From contig NZ_JANU01000042.1 in NCBI RefSeq assembly GCF_001044395.1, positions 62,001 to 126,000 of the forward strand: 64,000 bases of DNA, in the 5' to 3' direction. This document shows positions 45,315 through 55,488 of the stretch, in pieces; position 1 is the first letter of the stretch, and every line of letters starts with the position of its first letter. A program made the translations under genes and the position numbers. A model generated the notes under the pieces. That model did not search any database. It saw only the letters and a program-made list of their open reading frames with translations, and was not told the origin of the DNA. This stretch comes from Caenimonas sp. SL110. Lineage in GTDB: Bacteria > Pseudomonadota > Gammaproteobacteria > Burkholderiales > Burkholderiaceae_C.

Positions 45315-48300
45315 CTAGGCCAGCGCTGCCGCGTTGCAGTAGTGCTTGACCAGCGATAGCAACTCTTCTTCCGAATAAGGCTTGCCCAGGTAGTGGTCGA
45401 CGCCCAGTTCCCGGGCGTGCTCGCGGTGCTTCTCAGCAATACGCGAGGTGATCATGATGATCGGCAGGTCTTTGAGCCGCTGGTCGCCACGAATGTTGCG
45501 CGCCAGGTCAAATCCGTCCATGCGCGGCATCTCGATGTCGGACAGCACCACCGTTGGCTTTTCTTCAGCCAGCCGTTCGAGCGCCTGGAGGCCATCGGCA
45601 GCCATCGCCACGCGGTAGCCTTCGCGCTGCAGCAGGCGCTGCGTCACGCGGCGCACTGTGATCGAATCGTCCACCACCAGTACCAGCGGAATCTGCGGTG
45701 CAACCGGCACCGGCTCTGCCGGCGTTTCCACCGCACCACCCGCGTCAAGCGACTCGGGCTGCGCTGCGTCGGCACTCATGGTGCGGGCCTGGTCGCCATA
45801 CACCGTGGTCAGCGCCACGGGGTTGTAAATCAGCACCACCGCGCCTGAAGCAAGCACGGTCATGCCGGCAAGACCCGGCAAGCGCGCAAGCTGCGGGCCC
45901 AGGTTCTTCACCACCACTTCCTGGTTGCCCAGCACTTCGTCGACGTGCATGGCAACGCGCTGTGCAGCGCTTCGGAACACAACAACCGGAAGCGTGCGGC
46001 CCTGCGGCTCCAGGCTTCGCGTCGAAGATTGCAGCAGCGCACCCGACCAGTAGAAAGGAACTTTCTCGCCGCCGACGTCGTAGGTGCCGGTGGCATAGGC
46101 CTGTTCGAGTTCCTTGGGCGTCGCGCGGCGAACCACTTCCACCACGTTGGCAGGAACACCAATGGACAGCTTGCCGGTGCGGATCATCACCACCTGCGTT
46201 ACGGCAGTCGTCAGAGGCAGCACCAGTTTGAAACTCGTGCCCTGCCCCGACTTCGTGGTCGTTTCGATACGGCCGCCGAGCGCGTTGACTTCGGCGCGAA
46301 CCACGTCCATGCCGATACCACGCCCCGAAAGCTCGGTGATTTCCGTGGCCGTTGAAAAGCCCGGCATGAAGATGAGATTGGCCGCTTCCTGGTCGGACAG
46401 CTCCTGGTCCGCCGTGATGAGTCCCTGCTGCAAGGCCTTGTCGCGGATGCGCGGCACGTTCAGGCCGGCGCCGTCATCGCGGAACTCGACCGACACGTCA
46501 TTGCCCTCGTGGTGCAGGCCAATGAGGATGGTGCCCGCCGCATCCTTGCCGGCTGCGGTGCGCGCAACCGGGTCTTCGATGCCGTGCGCCACGCAGTTGC
46601 GCAGCAAGTGCTCGAACGCGGGCGTCATGCGGTCCAGTACGCCGCGGTCCATTTCGATCGAGCCGCCGGTGATGTCCAGCTTCACCTGCTTGCCGGTTTC
46701 CTTGGAGGCCAGGCGGATCACACGGTACAGGCGTTCGGAGATACCTTCGAACTCCACCATGCGGGTACGAAGCAGGTCGCGCTGCAATTCGCGCGTCTGG
46801 CGAGCCTGCGCAATCAGGTCGTCTTCCGTCGACTCCACCGTTCGCTGCAAATTGCGCTGCACGGTTGCCACGTCGTTCACCGACTCGGCCATCATGCGCG
46901 TCAGTTCCTGCACGCGGGTGAAGCGGTCGAATTCGAGCGGATCGAATCCGGCTGCCGAATCCTTGGCTTGAGCAAGGCGCGACTGCATCTGCGATTCAGC
47001 CTGCAGCTCGATGTCGCGCAGCTGTGCGCGCAGCCGGTCCAGGTTGCCTGTGAGGTCGGTGAGCGAGCTGCGCAATTGCCGCAGTTCTGCCTCCAGGCGC
47101 GAACGGGTGATCATCACCTCGCCGGCCTGGTTGACCAGGCGGTCCAGCAGTTGCGAGCGAACGCGAACGGCCTGGTTGGCGGCTGCGCGTTGCGGCGCGA
47201 TGTTGGTGGTGACCGGGCGGGCGATCAGCGCGCGCGCCATCGGCTGCGGTTGCTGCTGCGCTGACTCGGCGAACGCATCTTGCGCTGCGGCAAGTGACTC
47301 CGGCTCGGCCACGGGTTGCTCATACAGCGTTGGCGCTACCGCGTCGGCGGCATTGGCGATGCCGGCAAGCCCTGTGACCCGCAAGGTCTCGAAGGTCGCC
47401 TGCATGCTGTCATGGCGTTGCAGGATCGGCTCGATGTTTTCGGTGCTCACCGCGTCCATGCCGAGATACTCGATCTCGGATTCCATGCGGTGCGCGAGCT
47501 CGCCCAGCCGCAAGGCGCCGGCCAGCCGCGCGCTGCCCTTGAGCGTGTGCAAGGCGCGCAACGCTTCGTCGCGCGCGCTGCGATTGTCCGGACGCGCACT
47601 CCACTGGCGCAGCGCGCCACCGAGCTGCGGCATCAGCTCGATCGCTTCTTCCTCGAAGATCGGGAAGAGATCGGGATCAAGCGCGTCTTCAACGTCGATA
47701 TCGTCGTCATCATCATTCAGGGCGACGACGGTACGCCGGGCCGCCTCCGGCACATCGGATACCGGCTGGAAAACCGGCACCGGCTCGAACGACCTGGAGG
47801 ACACCATCGGCTCGATCGGCTCGATTGGCCGAATGGGCGCTTGAGCGGCAGGCTCTTCGAATACAAATTCCTCGATGAGGGGCGCTTCGAGGGAAATTTC
47901 CTCGCCCGCTGGCTCAGACAGTGGTTCGATTACAGGCTCAGCCGGCGACTCGAACATGGGCTGTGCGACGGCTTCGACCGCCTCAGGCACGGTATCGGGA
48001 ACGGTGACAGCAATCGGCTGCGGCGCAACCGCAGGCTCCTGCGCCGCGAAATCGAGATCACCAAATCCGCTCATGCCCGGCATGGCCGGCATGGCCGAGT
48101 CTGGGGCGTCATCGCGCTTTGCGATGTCCAGTTCACCCAGGGCTTGCAGCGATTCCACAATCCCGAAGGCAGGTTCTTTCAGGAAGCCTGCGGCGAACTG
48201 ATGTAGCAGACGACGGATTTCTTCCGCCGCATCGGTGAACGCCGCGCCGTGCGCTGGCGTGCAATAGGCCAGGGTCTGGGCGTGTGCCAGCGAGTCCTCC

Positions 48301-51300
48301 AGCGCCCGGGCGATATCCGACAAGGCGTGAAAGCCGACCGTGGCCGAACTGCCTGCCAGCGCATGCGCCAGGCCCACGGTGGAATCAGGCACGGGCTGAT
48401 CAAGTTCGAGCGCCCACTCGCTGACCTCATTGGCCAGGCGGCGGGACCACTCATCGGCCTCGTTCAGGTACACGTTGTACAAGGGGATGCCGATTCGAAG
48501 CGACCCAATCACCTTCACCTGCTCGTCAACTTCGTCAGGCGGCTCCAGGTCCGGGTGTGCGGCTTCGGCTGCAAACTGCTCGTCGGCTTCGACGCTGGCC
48601 GAGGGCTGCAGGGCGGCAGGGCCTGCGACAGCTGCCAGGCTGTCGAAATCGATGCCGTCAATCTCTGACGGTAGCTCGGTGACCAGGGCCGCAGGGACGG
48701 GGACGGGATCGGCTTCGAAATCAAAGTCGAAATCGGCACCCAACGCTTCAACCGAAACTTCTACCGGCGGCGCCGGCTCGGTGAGCGCGGGCCGAATGAT
48801 CTGCGTCGAATCAAATCCTGCTGGCTCGAATTCGGGCAAAGCGGGTGCATCGAGCTCGATTGTTTCGTCCACGTCCTGCGCAACTTCGGGCAGTTCAAAC
48901 ACCGGTGCATCGGCAGCATCGGTATCAACGGCCTGCACTTCGCTCGCAACCACTGGCAGGTCGATCTCCTGCACTGCATCTTCAATGTCAACGGCCTCGA
49001 TCTCAACGGGCTCTTGTGGCGCCGCGCCGAGGTCACCGAATCCGGACATGGCGACCGGAAAGTCAAATGCAACCAGCTTGTTGTCGACTCGCAGTGCGTC
49101 GGCAGGAGCACGAAAGACGCCTGCCTTCCACATCGCGTCGTCGTGCCGGGCGATATCTTCAGTCCAGCGACCGAAGCCGCGCATCGCGTCACGGGCCAGC
49201 ACGCGCAGCTCGTCTGTCGCGTGTTTCTGGTCTGCAAGCCAGGTGTTGATCAGTTGCTCGAGCGACCAGGCGGCCTCGCCGTATTCGTCCAGGCCGACCA
49301 TGCGCGAACTGCCCTTGAGCGTGTGGAAGGCGCGGCGCAGCGTGGTGAGCTCGCCCAGGTCCGCAGGATTGACGGCCAGTGCATCCAGGGCCGACAGGCC
49401 GGTCTGCACAACCTCGCGCGCTTCCTCCAGGAAGATGTCGAGCAGGTCGTCTTCTTCGATGTCGGGTTCGGGTGCGGCAGCGGGTGTGGCTGCGGCAGCC
49501 TGCATCGCGACGGTCGGGTGCTCCTTCGTCGCCTCCGGCGCAGCCGATGCGGCGGGCAGATCAAATCCATCGAGCGCCTGCGCCAACTCGCCAAAAGCGG
49601 CCTCCGGCAATGGCTCGAGTACCGGCGCAGATGCCTGTTCGACCGGCTCGGGCTGCACCCCCGGCGTCTGGTCGGCATCGCCGGTGCGACCCATCAGGGG
49701 ACGCAGCTCGCCGGTGCTGTCGTCATAGACGAACAGCTTTTTGGCCAGCGCCGGCTGGTAGTTCAGCATGTCGATCAGAAAGCCGAGAGCGCCCAGGTTG
49801 TTGCCCAGCTTGTCGAACGTACCGGCGCTACGCGCCTGTGCCTCATTGACCTGGGTGACGATGATTTCTTCGACGGCTTCGCGCATGCGACCCACGGCCT
49901 GGGCGGCCTGATCCAGGCCCAGCACCGACAGCACACCACGCATCTGCGCCAGGTGGGCCGGCGCATCGCGCAGCGGCGTCTTGTCCTGCAGGTTCCGGAA
50001 GTACTGATCCAACAGTTTTTCGAGTTCGCCCAGGGTGCCACGCAATTCGCCCACCACAGAACCCATGGTCTGGCGGTCGCTCACACGCCGGTAGAGCTCT
50101 TCCATCCAGCTTTCGAGGGGCTCGGGCTGCCCGCCCTGGCGAACCTGGTCGAGTCGTTCTGCCAGTCGCGCCGTGCGCACCGCCAGCTGGGGGTCGTTGG
50201 GATCGAGATCCTGGAAGGCCGCTTCAAGATAGAGCACAGCGGTAGCGACTTCCATCGCGACCTCGGCGCCTGGCGGACGCGCAGTGCGGGCTATGCCTTC
50301 GACCACATTGGTGAGCGCCTGCGCCAGCGGCCCGCTTGGCGGATGGAGCTTGAGCAGTGAATCGCTGACCAGATGAAACTGGTCCACCACACTCTTGAGC
50401 TTGTTGGCATCGCCTCCGGAGAGCGAGGACCACGTCTCCTTGGCGGACGTGATGCGCTTGCGCGCCTGCGCCAGGAGCACCGGATCGAACCTGCCGTATT
50501 GAGTCGCGTGATAGTCCACGGGTACAAACCGACCCAGCGACCAGGCATGGCGAACAGCATCCAGGCAAGGGCTTTCATCGCCCGGACGCGGAACCGCCTG
50601 GGAACAAAAGAACACCAGATCGTGTGCCAGCCTGTCCGACACGCCCTGCTCGCCCTTGGCAAGTGATGCGTACTGCTGGAGGATGCGTGAGGCCGCGCGC
50701 TTGACATACAGGTCAAGTGGCAAAAGCCCGATCGCGAGTGCCTCGAAGTAGGCGGCGCAGATTTTCCAGAAAATCTTGGGCTGGCGAGCCGACTGCGTCG
50801 CCGAGAGCGACAGGGTCACGGCTGCGAGGTCTGCAGCGGCTTCCACATCACCGGTCTTGACGAGTTTGAGCACGCCCTGGTCCATGCGAGAGCGCACGGC
50901 CGGGTCGTAAATGATGGCTTCTCTGGACGGAGGCGTCTGCGGATCATTCCAGCGCCAGTCCAGCGACCAGAGGTCGGCAGGATGCACACGATCGGCGCCT
51001 GCGAGTTCCTGCGTATCGCGGTACTGGGGAAACAGTCCGACAGCCGACGCAGGCTTGCCCAAAAGCACGCCTTCCAGATACTCGGCCAGCGCATAGCCGG
51101 CTCGCTCCACCTTGGCAGCGGCCGTCTCGGTGCACAACTCAGGCTGCTCGATGAATCTCTGGACCGCCGACTCCATGGAACGCAGCATGTGGGCTGGCGC
51201 GCCCAGTCCCACCATTTCAAGGGCGCCTACCGCCTGGTGCAACTGCTGGCGCGCGATACGAAGCTGGCCGCCATCGACGGAAGCCATATCCTGGCCTCGC

Positions 51301-51434
51301 GCAAGGGCCGTGTCACGCACGAAACGCCTGAGCGCCGCCGACGCAGATTCGAGTGATTTGCGAAGCTCGTCCAGCACCCAGGCCAACGGGCCCAGGTCAT
51401 TGGTAGCGACATCGATTTCGGTAGTTGATTCCAT
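45315..51434 (-). CDS. chpA: ChpA/PilL-type hybrid chemotaxis histidine kinase of the type IV pilus Chp system
   Basis: 2039 residues, a very large CheA. Seen in order: N-terminal helical FimL/Hpt-like region (1-560), Hpt domain with H704 (FHTLKGSSRM), an acidic Pro/Glu-rich spacer, a second Hpt-like site at H1024 (LAHALAGSSATVG), another acidic spacer, third Hpt with H1296 (LHTLKGSARL), the CheA dimerisation and HATPase domains (NCVAHGIEDP, GRGIGMDVV), a CheW domain (KLSIGVPANVVEVV) and a C-terminal REC with D1966. H1024 lacks the Lys of HxLKG. Receives signals from PilJ through PilI and passes phosphate to PilG and PilH. Last gene of the operon. Confidence 0.95.
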   Translation of the reverse strand: MESTTEIDVATNDLGPLAWVLDELRKSLESASAALRRFVRDTALARGQDMASVDGGQLRIARQQLHQAVGALEMVGLGAPAHMLRSMESAVQRFIEQPELCTETAAAKVERAGYALAEYLEGVLLGKPASAVGLFPQYRDTQELAGADRVHPADLWSLDWRWNDPQTPPSREAIIYDPAVRSRMDQGVLKLVKTGDVEAAADLAAVTLSLSATQSARQPKIFWKICAAYFEALAIGLLPLDLYVKRAASRILQQYASLAKGEQGVSDRLAHDLVFFCSQAVPRPGDESPCLDAVRHAWSLGRFVPVDYHATQYGRFDPVLLAQARKRITSAKETWSSLSGGDANKLKSVVDQFHLVSDSLLKLHPPSGPLAQALTNVVEGIARTARPPGAEVAMEVATAVLYLEAAFQDLDPNDPQLAVRTARLAERLDQVRQGGQPEPLESWMEELYRRVSDRQTMGSVVGELRGTLGELEKLLDQYFRNLQDKTPLRDAPAHLAQMRGVLSVLGLDQAAQAVGRMREAVEEIIVTQVNEAQARSAGTFDKLGNNLGALGFLIDMLNYQPALAKKLFVYDDSTGELRPLMGRTGDADQTPGVQPEPVEQASAPVLEPLPEAAFGELAQALDGFDLPAASAAPEATKEHPTVAMQAAAATPAAAPEPDIEEDDLLDIFLEEAREVVQTGLSALDALAVNPADLGELTTLRRAFHTLKGSSRMVGLDEYGEAAWSLEQLINTWLADQKHATDELRVLARDAMRGFGRWTEDIARHDDAMWKAGVFRAPADALRVDNKLVAFDFPVAMSGFGDLGAAPQEPVEIEAVDIEDAVQEIDLPVVASEVQAVDTDAADAPVFELPEVAQDVDETIELDAPALPEFEPAGFDSTQIIRPALTEPAPPVEVSVEALGADFDFDFEADPVPVPAALVTELPSEIDGIDFDSLAAVAGPAALQPSASVEADEQFAAEAAHPDLEPPDEVDEQVKVIGSLRIGIPLYNVYLNEADEWSRRLANEVSEWALELDQPVPDSTVGLAHALAGSSATVGFHALSDIARALEDSLAHAQTLAYCTPAHGAAFTDAAEEIRRLLHQFAAGFLKEPAFGIVESLQALGELDIAKRDDAPDSAMPAMPGMSGFGDLDFAAQEPAVAPQPIAVTVPDTVPEAVEAVAQPMFESPAEPVIEPLSEPAGEEISLEAPLIEEFVFEEPAAQAPIRPIEPIEPMVSSRSFEPVPVFQPVSDVPEAARRTVVALNDDDDDIDVEDALDPDLFPIFEEEAIELMPQLGGALRQWSARPDNRSARDEALRALHTLKGSARLAGALRLGELAHRMESEIEYLGMDAVSTENIEPILQRHDSMQATFETLRVTGLAGIANAADAVAPTLYEQPVAEPESLAAAQDAFAESAQQQPQPMARALIARPVTTNIAPQRAAANQAVRVRSQLLDRLVNQAGEVMITRSRLEAELRQLRSSLTDLTGNLDRLRAQLRDIELQAESQMQSRLAQAKDSAAGFDPLEFDRFTRVQELTRMMAESVNDVATVQRNLQRTVESTEDDLIAQARQTRELQRDLLRTRMVEFEGISERLYRVIRLASKETGKQVKLDITGGSIEMDRGVLDRMTPAFEHLLRNCVAHGIEDPVARTAAGKDAAGTILIGLHHEGNDVSVEFRDDGAGLNVPRIRDKALQQGLITADQELSDQEAANLIFMPGFSTATEITELSGRGIGMDVVRAEVNALGGRIETTTKSGQGTSFKLVLPLTTAVTQVVMIRTGKLSIGVPANVVEVVRRATPKELEQAYATGTYDVGGEKVPFYWSGALLQSSTRSLEPQGRTLPVVVFRSAAQRVAMHVDEVLGNQEVVVKNLGPQLARLPGLAGMTVLASGAVVLIYNPVALTTVYGDQARTMSADAAQPESLDAGGAVETPAEPVPVAPQIPLVLVVDDSITVRRVTQRLLQREGYRVAMAADGLQALERLAEEKPTVVLSDIEMPRMDGFDLARNIRGDQRLKDLPIIMITSRIAEKHREHARELGVDHYLGKPYSEEELLSLVKHYCNAAALA

Positions 51435-51492
51435 TGCTCACCTATGCCAGACGGCCAACCGACCTTTTACGGCGCTTCGGGGGAGGACCACA

Positions 51493-53772
51493 CTAGGCGA
51501 TCTTGAATCGCGATACCGACTGGCGCAGTTCTTCGGCCATCCGGGAGAGTTCACGCACCTGCTGCGCCGTGGAACGCGTACCTTCACCGGTCTGTTCCGT
51601 CACCGCAAAAATGTGCTGGATGTTGCCGGCCACCACGTTGGCCGATTCGGCTTCGCGTGCAGCGGTGGTCGAAATCTGCTCAATCAGCTCGGCCAGTTTT
51701 CGTGACACCTGGTCAATCTCGGTCAGCGCGGTACCTGCGTTGTCGGAGAGCTTTGCTCCTTCCACCACACCCTGCGTGGATCGCTCCATGGCGGCCACTG
51801 CATCCTGTGTGTCGGTCTGAATCGCCTTCACCAGCGCCGAGATCTGCCGCGTAGCGTCTGCGGAGCGTTCAGCCAGTCGCTGCACTTCTTCGGCCACCAC
51901 CGAGAAACCTCGTCCGGCTTCACCGGCTGACGCCGCCTGAATTGCGGCGTTGAGCGCCAGCACGTTGGTCTGTTCGGTAATGTCGGAAATCAGCTCGGTG
52001 ATTTCGCCAATCTCCTGGGACGATTCGCCCAGTCGCTTGATCCGCTTGGAGGTTTCCTGGATCTGGTCGCGAATCGAGTTCATACCGCCGATGGCGTTCT
52101 GCACGGCCGCAAGGCCCGACTCGGCAGCCATCAGCGACTGGCGCGCAACCTGGGCCGATTCCTGCGCCTGGCCGGACACCTGGTTAATCCGGCCTGCCAT
52201 GTCGAGCACCGACTGGCCGGTTTCGCGAATTTCCCGCAGCTGCTCGGTAGAAGCCGCCAGCAGCTCGGTGGAGGTGCTTTCCACCTGCGCCGTCGTCTGC
52301 GCCACCTTGGTAGCCGTGTTCTGCACGTTACCCACCAGCTGGCGCAACTCTTCAACCGTGTAGTTCACCGAGTCGGCGATGGCGCCCGTGATGTCCTCGG
52401 TCACCGTGGCTTCCTGGGTCAAATCGCCTTCAGCCACTGTCTGCAATTCGTTCATCAGTCGCAAAATTGCGGCCTGGTTCGCGTCGTTCACGCGCTTGGC
52501 TTCCTGCTCCTGCTGCTCGGCTTCGAGTCGCTGCTGCTCCGCAACCACCTGCCGCTTGCGCGAGTCCTGCAGCTGCACGTAGGCCAGGCCCACGGCGCAG
52601 AGAATGGCGAAGATCGACGACAGCGCCAGCGTTGTGAGAGCGCCTGCGCCAAGGCCGGTGCGCGACGACAGCTTGCCCTGCAGGTCTTCCATCGAGCGGC
52701 GCAGCGGCTCGCTGTCTGCAATGATCGCGGCCTGCGCTTCACGCGCGGACACCAGACCCTGCAGGTTGCCCAGAATGGCGCCAGCCTGCGTGCGGGTCTG
52801 CTCGTACAACTTCATCAGCGCTTCCAGGCGCTCACGGGTCTGCGGGTCTTTCGAACCGGTCAGGCGCAGTTCGGGGCTGCCGTCAAGCAAGCCCTGTGCG
52901 ATTTCCTTGAACGAGTTCAAGTCCTTGCCCAGCAGGAACACCGCCTCGGGCGACACGCCCTCCATCGTCAGGAACTCGTTGGCCGACTTACCGATACGCT
53001 GGGTCAACATCACCAGCTGGCCGGCTGCGGAGATCTCGGCAGGCGCGGCGTTTTGCTGGAGCTTGAGCGACGAAACTGTCTCGGCGATTTCCAGCAGGTC
53101 GGAGGATTGACGGTTGATGGTGCGAAGCGCGGTACCCACCTGCGTCAAGATCTTCTGCTGCGCCATCACGGTCGCCGCATTCTTTTCGGCGCGCTCCATG
53201 AGCGGCGTGATCTTGGTGACGTCTTCCTGGTATTCGGTTGAGACGGGCTGGATACGCAAGGCTTCGTCGCCGTCTTTCAATCCACGGACCGTACGAGCCA
53301 GCACGTCCGCGCTTTCCTTCACGTCAGGAAACGCCTGCGGGCTGCCCACCAGCGCCTGTGAAACCGATTTTGCGAGGCGCTGCGACTGCATCAGCGACTG
53401 ACCGGTGCCTGCCACCTGCTGCGCAACGGTGTCAGCCTGGCGCACCGAAAAGATAGCCACAGAACCCAGCACCACCAGCGACAGGGCCAGCAAGGTGAAG
53501 AGGATGCGCTGGTGCGTGACGATGGTGCGGCGACCCAGGAGCGGCACCGAGATGAGGTCGGCCTCATCGACTGTTTCCATAGGCGCACCCGAATCGTCGG
53601 TCACGCTATCGGGATCGGCCTGCGCAGCCAGCATGCGTGCATCGGCGGAACTCGGGTTACCCGGATCCACCGATGGGTCGGGCATGCCGAGACTGAGTTC
53701 ACCGGAGTGATCGACCGAAGGCTCGGCGTCTTTTTTCGAGAACAGGTTTTTCAGGGAGTCAACGACGGACAT
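51493..53772 (-). CDS. pilJ: PilJ, type IV pilus methyl-accepting chemoreceptor
   Basis: 759 residues. Cytoplasmic N-terminal extension of about 88 residues rich in Asp/Pro, membrane helix 1 (about 90-110), periplasmic PilJ-type sensor region (110-375), membrane helix 2 (about 376-401), HAMP-like linker and a methyl-accepting signalling domain with [25 protein letters not shown]. In Pseudomonas PilJ senses pilus retraction/surface contact. No pilK (CheR-like) or chpB (CheB-like) gene follows, so adaptation by local methylation enzymes is absent. 58 bp upstream of chpA. Confidence 0.95.
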   Translation of the reverse strand: MSVVDSLKNLFSKKDAEPSVDHSGELSLGMPDPSVDPGNPSSADARMLAAQADPDSVTDDSGAPMETVDEADLISVPLLGRRTIVTHQRILFTLLALSLVVLGSVAIFSVRQADTVAQQVAGTGQSLMQSQRLAKSVSQALVGSPQAFPDVKESADVLARTVRGLKDGDEALRIQPVSTEYQEDVTKITPLMERAEKNAATVMAQQKILTQVGTALRTINRQSSDLLEIAETVSSLKLQQNAAPAEISAAGQLVMLTQRIGKSANEFLTMEGVSPEAVFLLGKDLNSFKEIAQGLLDGSPELRLTGSKDPQTRERLEALMKLYEQTRTQAGAILGNLQGLVSAREAQAAIIADSEPLRRSMEDLQGKLSSRTGLGAGALTTLALSSIFAILCAVGLAYVQLQDSRKRQVVAEQQRLEAEQQEQEAKRVNDANQAAILRLMNELQTVAEGDLTQEATVTEDITGAIADSVNYTVEELRQLVGNVQNTATKVAQTTAQVESTSTELLAASTEQLREIRETGQSVLDMAGRINQVSGQAQESAQVARQSLMAAESGLAAVQNAIGGMNSIRDQIQETSKRIKRLGESSQEIGEITELISDITEQTNVLALNAAIQAASAGEAGRGFSVVAEEVQRLAERSADATRQISALVKAIQTDTQDAVAAMERSTQGVVEGAKLSDNAGTALTEIDQVSRKLAELIEQISTTAAREAESANVVAGNIQHIFAVTEQTGEGTRSTAQQVRELSRMAEELRQSVSRFKIA

Positions 53773-53808
53773 GGTGCGGGCCTTCCGGGGAATGCTGTTC
53801 TATGCGCT

Positions 53809-54339
53809 TCAAGCGCTGATGCTCAGAAACTGGGGTTGCTGGGAGAGCGCCTGCAGGTTGAGTTCCTGCCAGAAGACGCCGTTGGCATCGGTATAACCGC
53901 TGCCGAAATAGTCCGGCGCGCCCTCGGGGGGCGCGCTCGATGAAGTGAAGGCGTCGATGTTTCGCAAGCCTGCGAGTCGATCGATCAGCAACGCGCAATT
54001 GACTTCGAGCATGGCATTGAGGGCCACCAGCCGCGACTCGGCACGCGTTGCATCGGAGCGCATCGCAGGCGCGCCGCCGGCCAGAAAGCCCGACAGGTCG
54101 ACCACGCCGTACAAACCACCGCGCAAGTTGGCCACACCCATGAACCATGCCTGCGTATAGGGCACATGCAAAGGATTGGCGTAAGGAAAAATCTCGCCGG
54201 ACTGCGCGAGCGGGAACAGGTACTTGCTACCAGCGGATTCCACGGCGAGCCACGACGCCTGCACGCCCTCGGTCCGTGCCGCCTGTAGCCGGCTCGCAAG
54301 CCGGCTTTGGAGTTCTCTGAGGGCTTCGCGATTGGCCAT
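53809..54339 (-). CDS. pilI: PilI, CheW-like adaptor
   Basis: 176 residues, single CheW domain: QASWLAVESAGSKYLFPLAQSGEIF, VPYTQAWFMGVANLRGGLYGVVDLSGFL with the NLRG turn, and VALNAMLEVNCALLIDRLAGLRN. Couples PilJ to ChpA. Sits 23 bp after pilH and 36 bp before pilJ. Start ATG 54339. Confidence 0.93.
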   Translation of the reverse strand: MANREALRELQSRLASRLQAARTEGVQASWLAVESAGSKYLFPLAQSGEIFPYANPLHVPYTQAWFMGVANLRGGLYGVVDLSGFLAGGAPAMRSDATRAESRLVALNAMLEVNCALLIDRLAGLRNIDAFTSSSAPPEGAPDYFGSGYTDANGVFWQELNLQALSQQPQFLSISA

Positions 54340-54362
54340 GTATGGGAAGGCTCGCTAGGCGA

Positions 54363-54728
54363 TCAGCTCAGGGCCTTGATCTTGGCCATCAGCTCGTCGG
54401 CATCCACGGGTTTCGTGATGTAGTCACGAGCGCCCTGGCGCATACCCCAGACACGGTCGGTCTCCTGGTTCTTGCTGGTGCACATGATGATGGGAACGTC
54501 TGCGTAGAGCGGGTCGCGCGTGATGGCGCGTGTCAGCTGGAAACCGTTCTGGCCGGGCATGACCACATCCATCAGGATCAGGTCGGGCTTGTCTTCGGCA
54601 AGACGCTTGAATGCGTCTTCCGCGTTTTCGGCGGTCTTCACGGCAAAGCCGTTTTTCTGGAGCAGGTCCGTCATGAACATCAACTCGGTCTTGGAATCAT
54701 CCACAACGAGCACTTTTTGTATTGGCAT
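54363..54728 (-). CDS. pilH: PilH, single-domain response regulator
   Basis: 121 residues from ATG 54728 (a GTG just upstream is less likely), overlapping the pilG stop by one base. CheY-like: KVLVVDDSKTEL, acceptor Asp in LILMDVVMPGQNG, CTSKNQ and a C-terminal KPVDADELM. In Pseudomonas PilH opposes PilG, linked to pilus retraction and phosphate sink. No output domain. Confidence 0.94.
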   Translation of the reverse strand: MPIQKVLVVDDSKTELMFMTDLLQKNGFAVKTAENAEDAFKRLAEDKPDLILMDVVMPGQNGFQLTRAITRDPLYADVPIIMCTSKNQETDRVWGMRQGARDYITKPVDADELMAKIKALS

Positions 54729-55120
54729 CACGCCACTCCTTCTCTGGCGGATCCGAACTGCTGCACGGTCTGCAGCAATTGGTCCTTGGTAAATGGTTTG
54801 GTCAGGTAGTCCTGTGAGCCGACCATGCGGCCCCTGGCCTTGTCGAACACACCGTCCTTGGAAGACAGCATCACGACCGGCACCGAGGCGAACCTTGCGT
54901 TGCGCTTGATGATGGCGCAGGTTTGATAACCATCCAGGCGGGGCATGAGGATGTCGCAGAAGATCAGGTTCGGTTGATAGTCGTTGACCTTGGCCAACGC
55001 ATCAAAGCCGTCTTCAGCCAACAGCACGTCGTGGCCACCCTGCTTCAGGAAGATCTCCGCACTTCGCCGGATCGTGTTGCTGTCGTCGATCACCAGCACC
55101 TTGAACCCAGTCGTGCTCAC
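54728..55120 (-). CDS. pilG: PilG, single-domain response regulator
   Basis: 130 residues from GTG 55120, with GAGGAG eight bases upstream. CheY-like: KVLVIDDSNTIRRSAEIFL, acceptor Asp in LIFCDILMPRLDG, LSSKDGVFDKARG and LTKPFTKDQLL. In Pseudomonas PilG promotes pilus extension and cAMP signalling. First Chp gene after the rubredoxin gene (70 bp). Confidence 0.94.
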   Translation of the reverse strand: MSTTGFKVLVIDDSNTIRRSAEIFLKQGGHDVLLAEDGFDALAKVNDYQPNLIFCDILMPRLDGYQTCAIIKRNARFASVPVVMLSSKDGVFDKARGRMVGSQDYLTKPFTKDQLLQTVQQFGSAREGVA

Positions 55121-55189
55121 TTGACGCTGCTCCTCATACTTGTAACTTCCCGGGGCGCGGCATCATCCGAAGATGTAACAACCCACCGC

Positions 55190-55363
55190 TTAAATTTGCA
55201 CCATTTCAAAATCTTCCTTGCGTGCACCGCACTCAGGGCAAGTCCAGTTCATCGGCACTGCAGACCAAGGCGTTCCTGGCGCAATACCATCATCAGGAGA
55301 ACCGGCGGCTTCGTCGTAAATCCAGCCGCAGATAAGACACATCCACGTTTTAGTATCAGTCAC
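55190..55363 (-). CDS. Rubredoxin
   Basis: 57 residues from GTG 55363; the stop TAA is at 55190-55192. Iron-binding pairs CLIC and CPEC in WMCLICGWIYDEAAGSPDDG and NWTCPECGARKEDFEM give a one-iron rubredoxin; the GW in place of GY after the first pair fits the betaproteobacterial group. Upstream of pilG, a common neighbour in this lineage. Codons are far more A/T-ending (ACT, GAT, TCT, ATT) than those of adjacent genes. Electron partner unknown. Confidence 0.92.
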   Translation of the reverse strand: MTDTKTWMCLICGWIYDEAAGSPDDGIAPGTPWSAVPMNWTCPECGARKEDFEMVQI

Positions 55364-55369
55364 AGCTTA

Positions 55370-55411
55370 AAGGGCCTTCGAATAGAATGCAACGATTGTA
55401 TCGAGGCCCTT
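55370..55411. promoter_or_regulatory. Inverted repeat in the rubredoxin/thiD divergent intergenic region
   Basis: Arms AAGGGCCT (55370-55377) and AGGCCCTT (55404-55411) are a perfect 8-bp inverted repeat 26 bp apart, just upstream of the rubredoxin GTG. Could be an operator or mRNA hairpin; no T-run. Tentative. Confidence 0.35.
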
Positions 55412-55488
55412 CGCTGCACTTTTGCATTGACGCGACTTAGGCATTGCACAAGAACAAAGCGTGCCGTCGGCTGGAAGATTCGAGGCCT

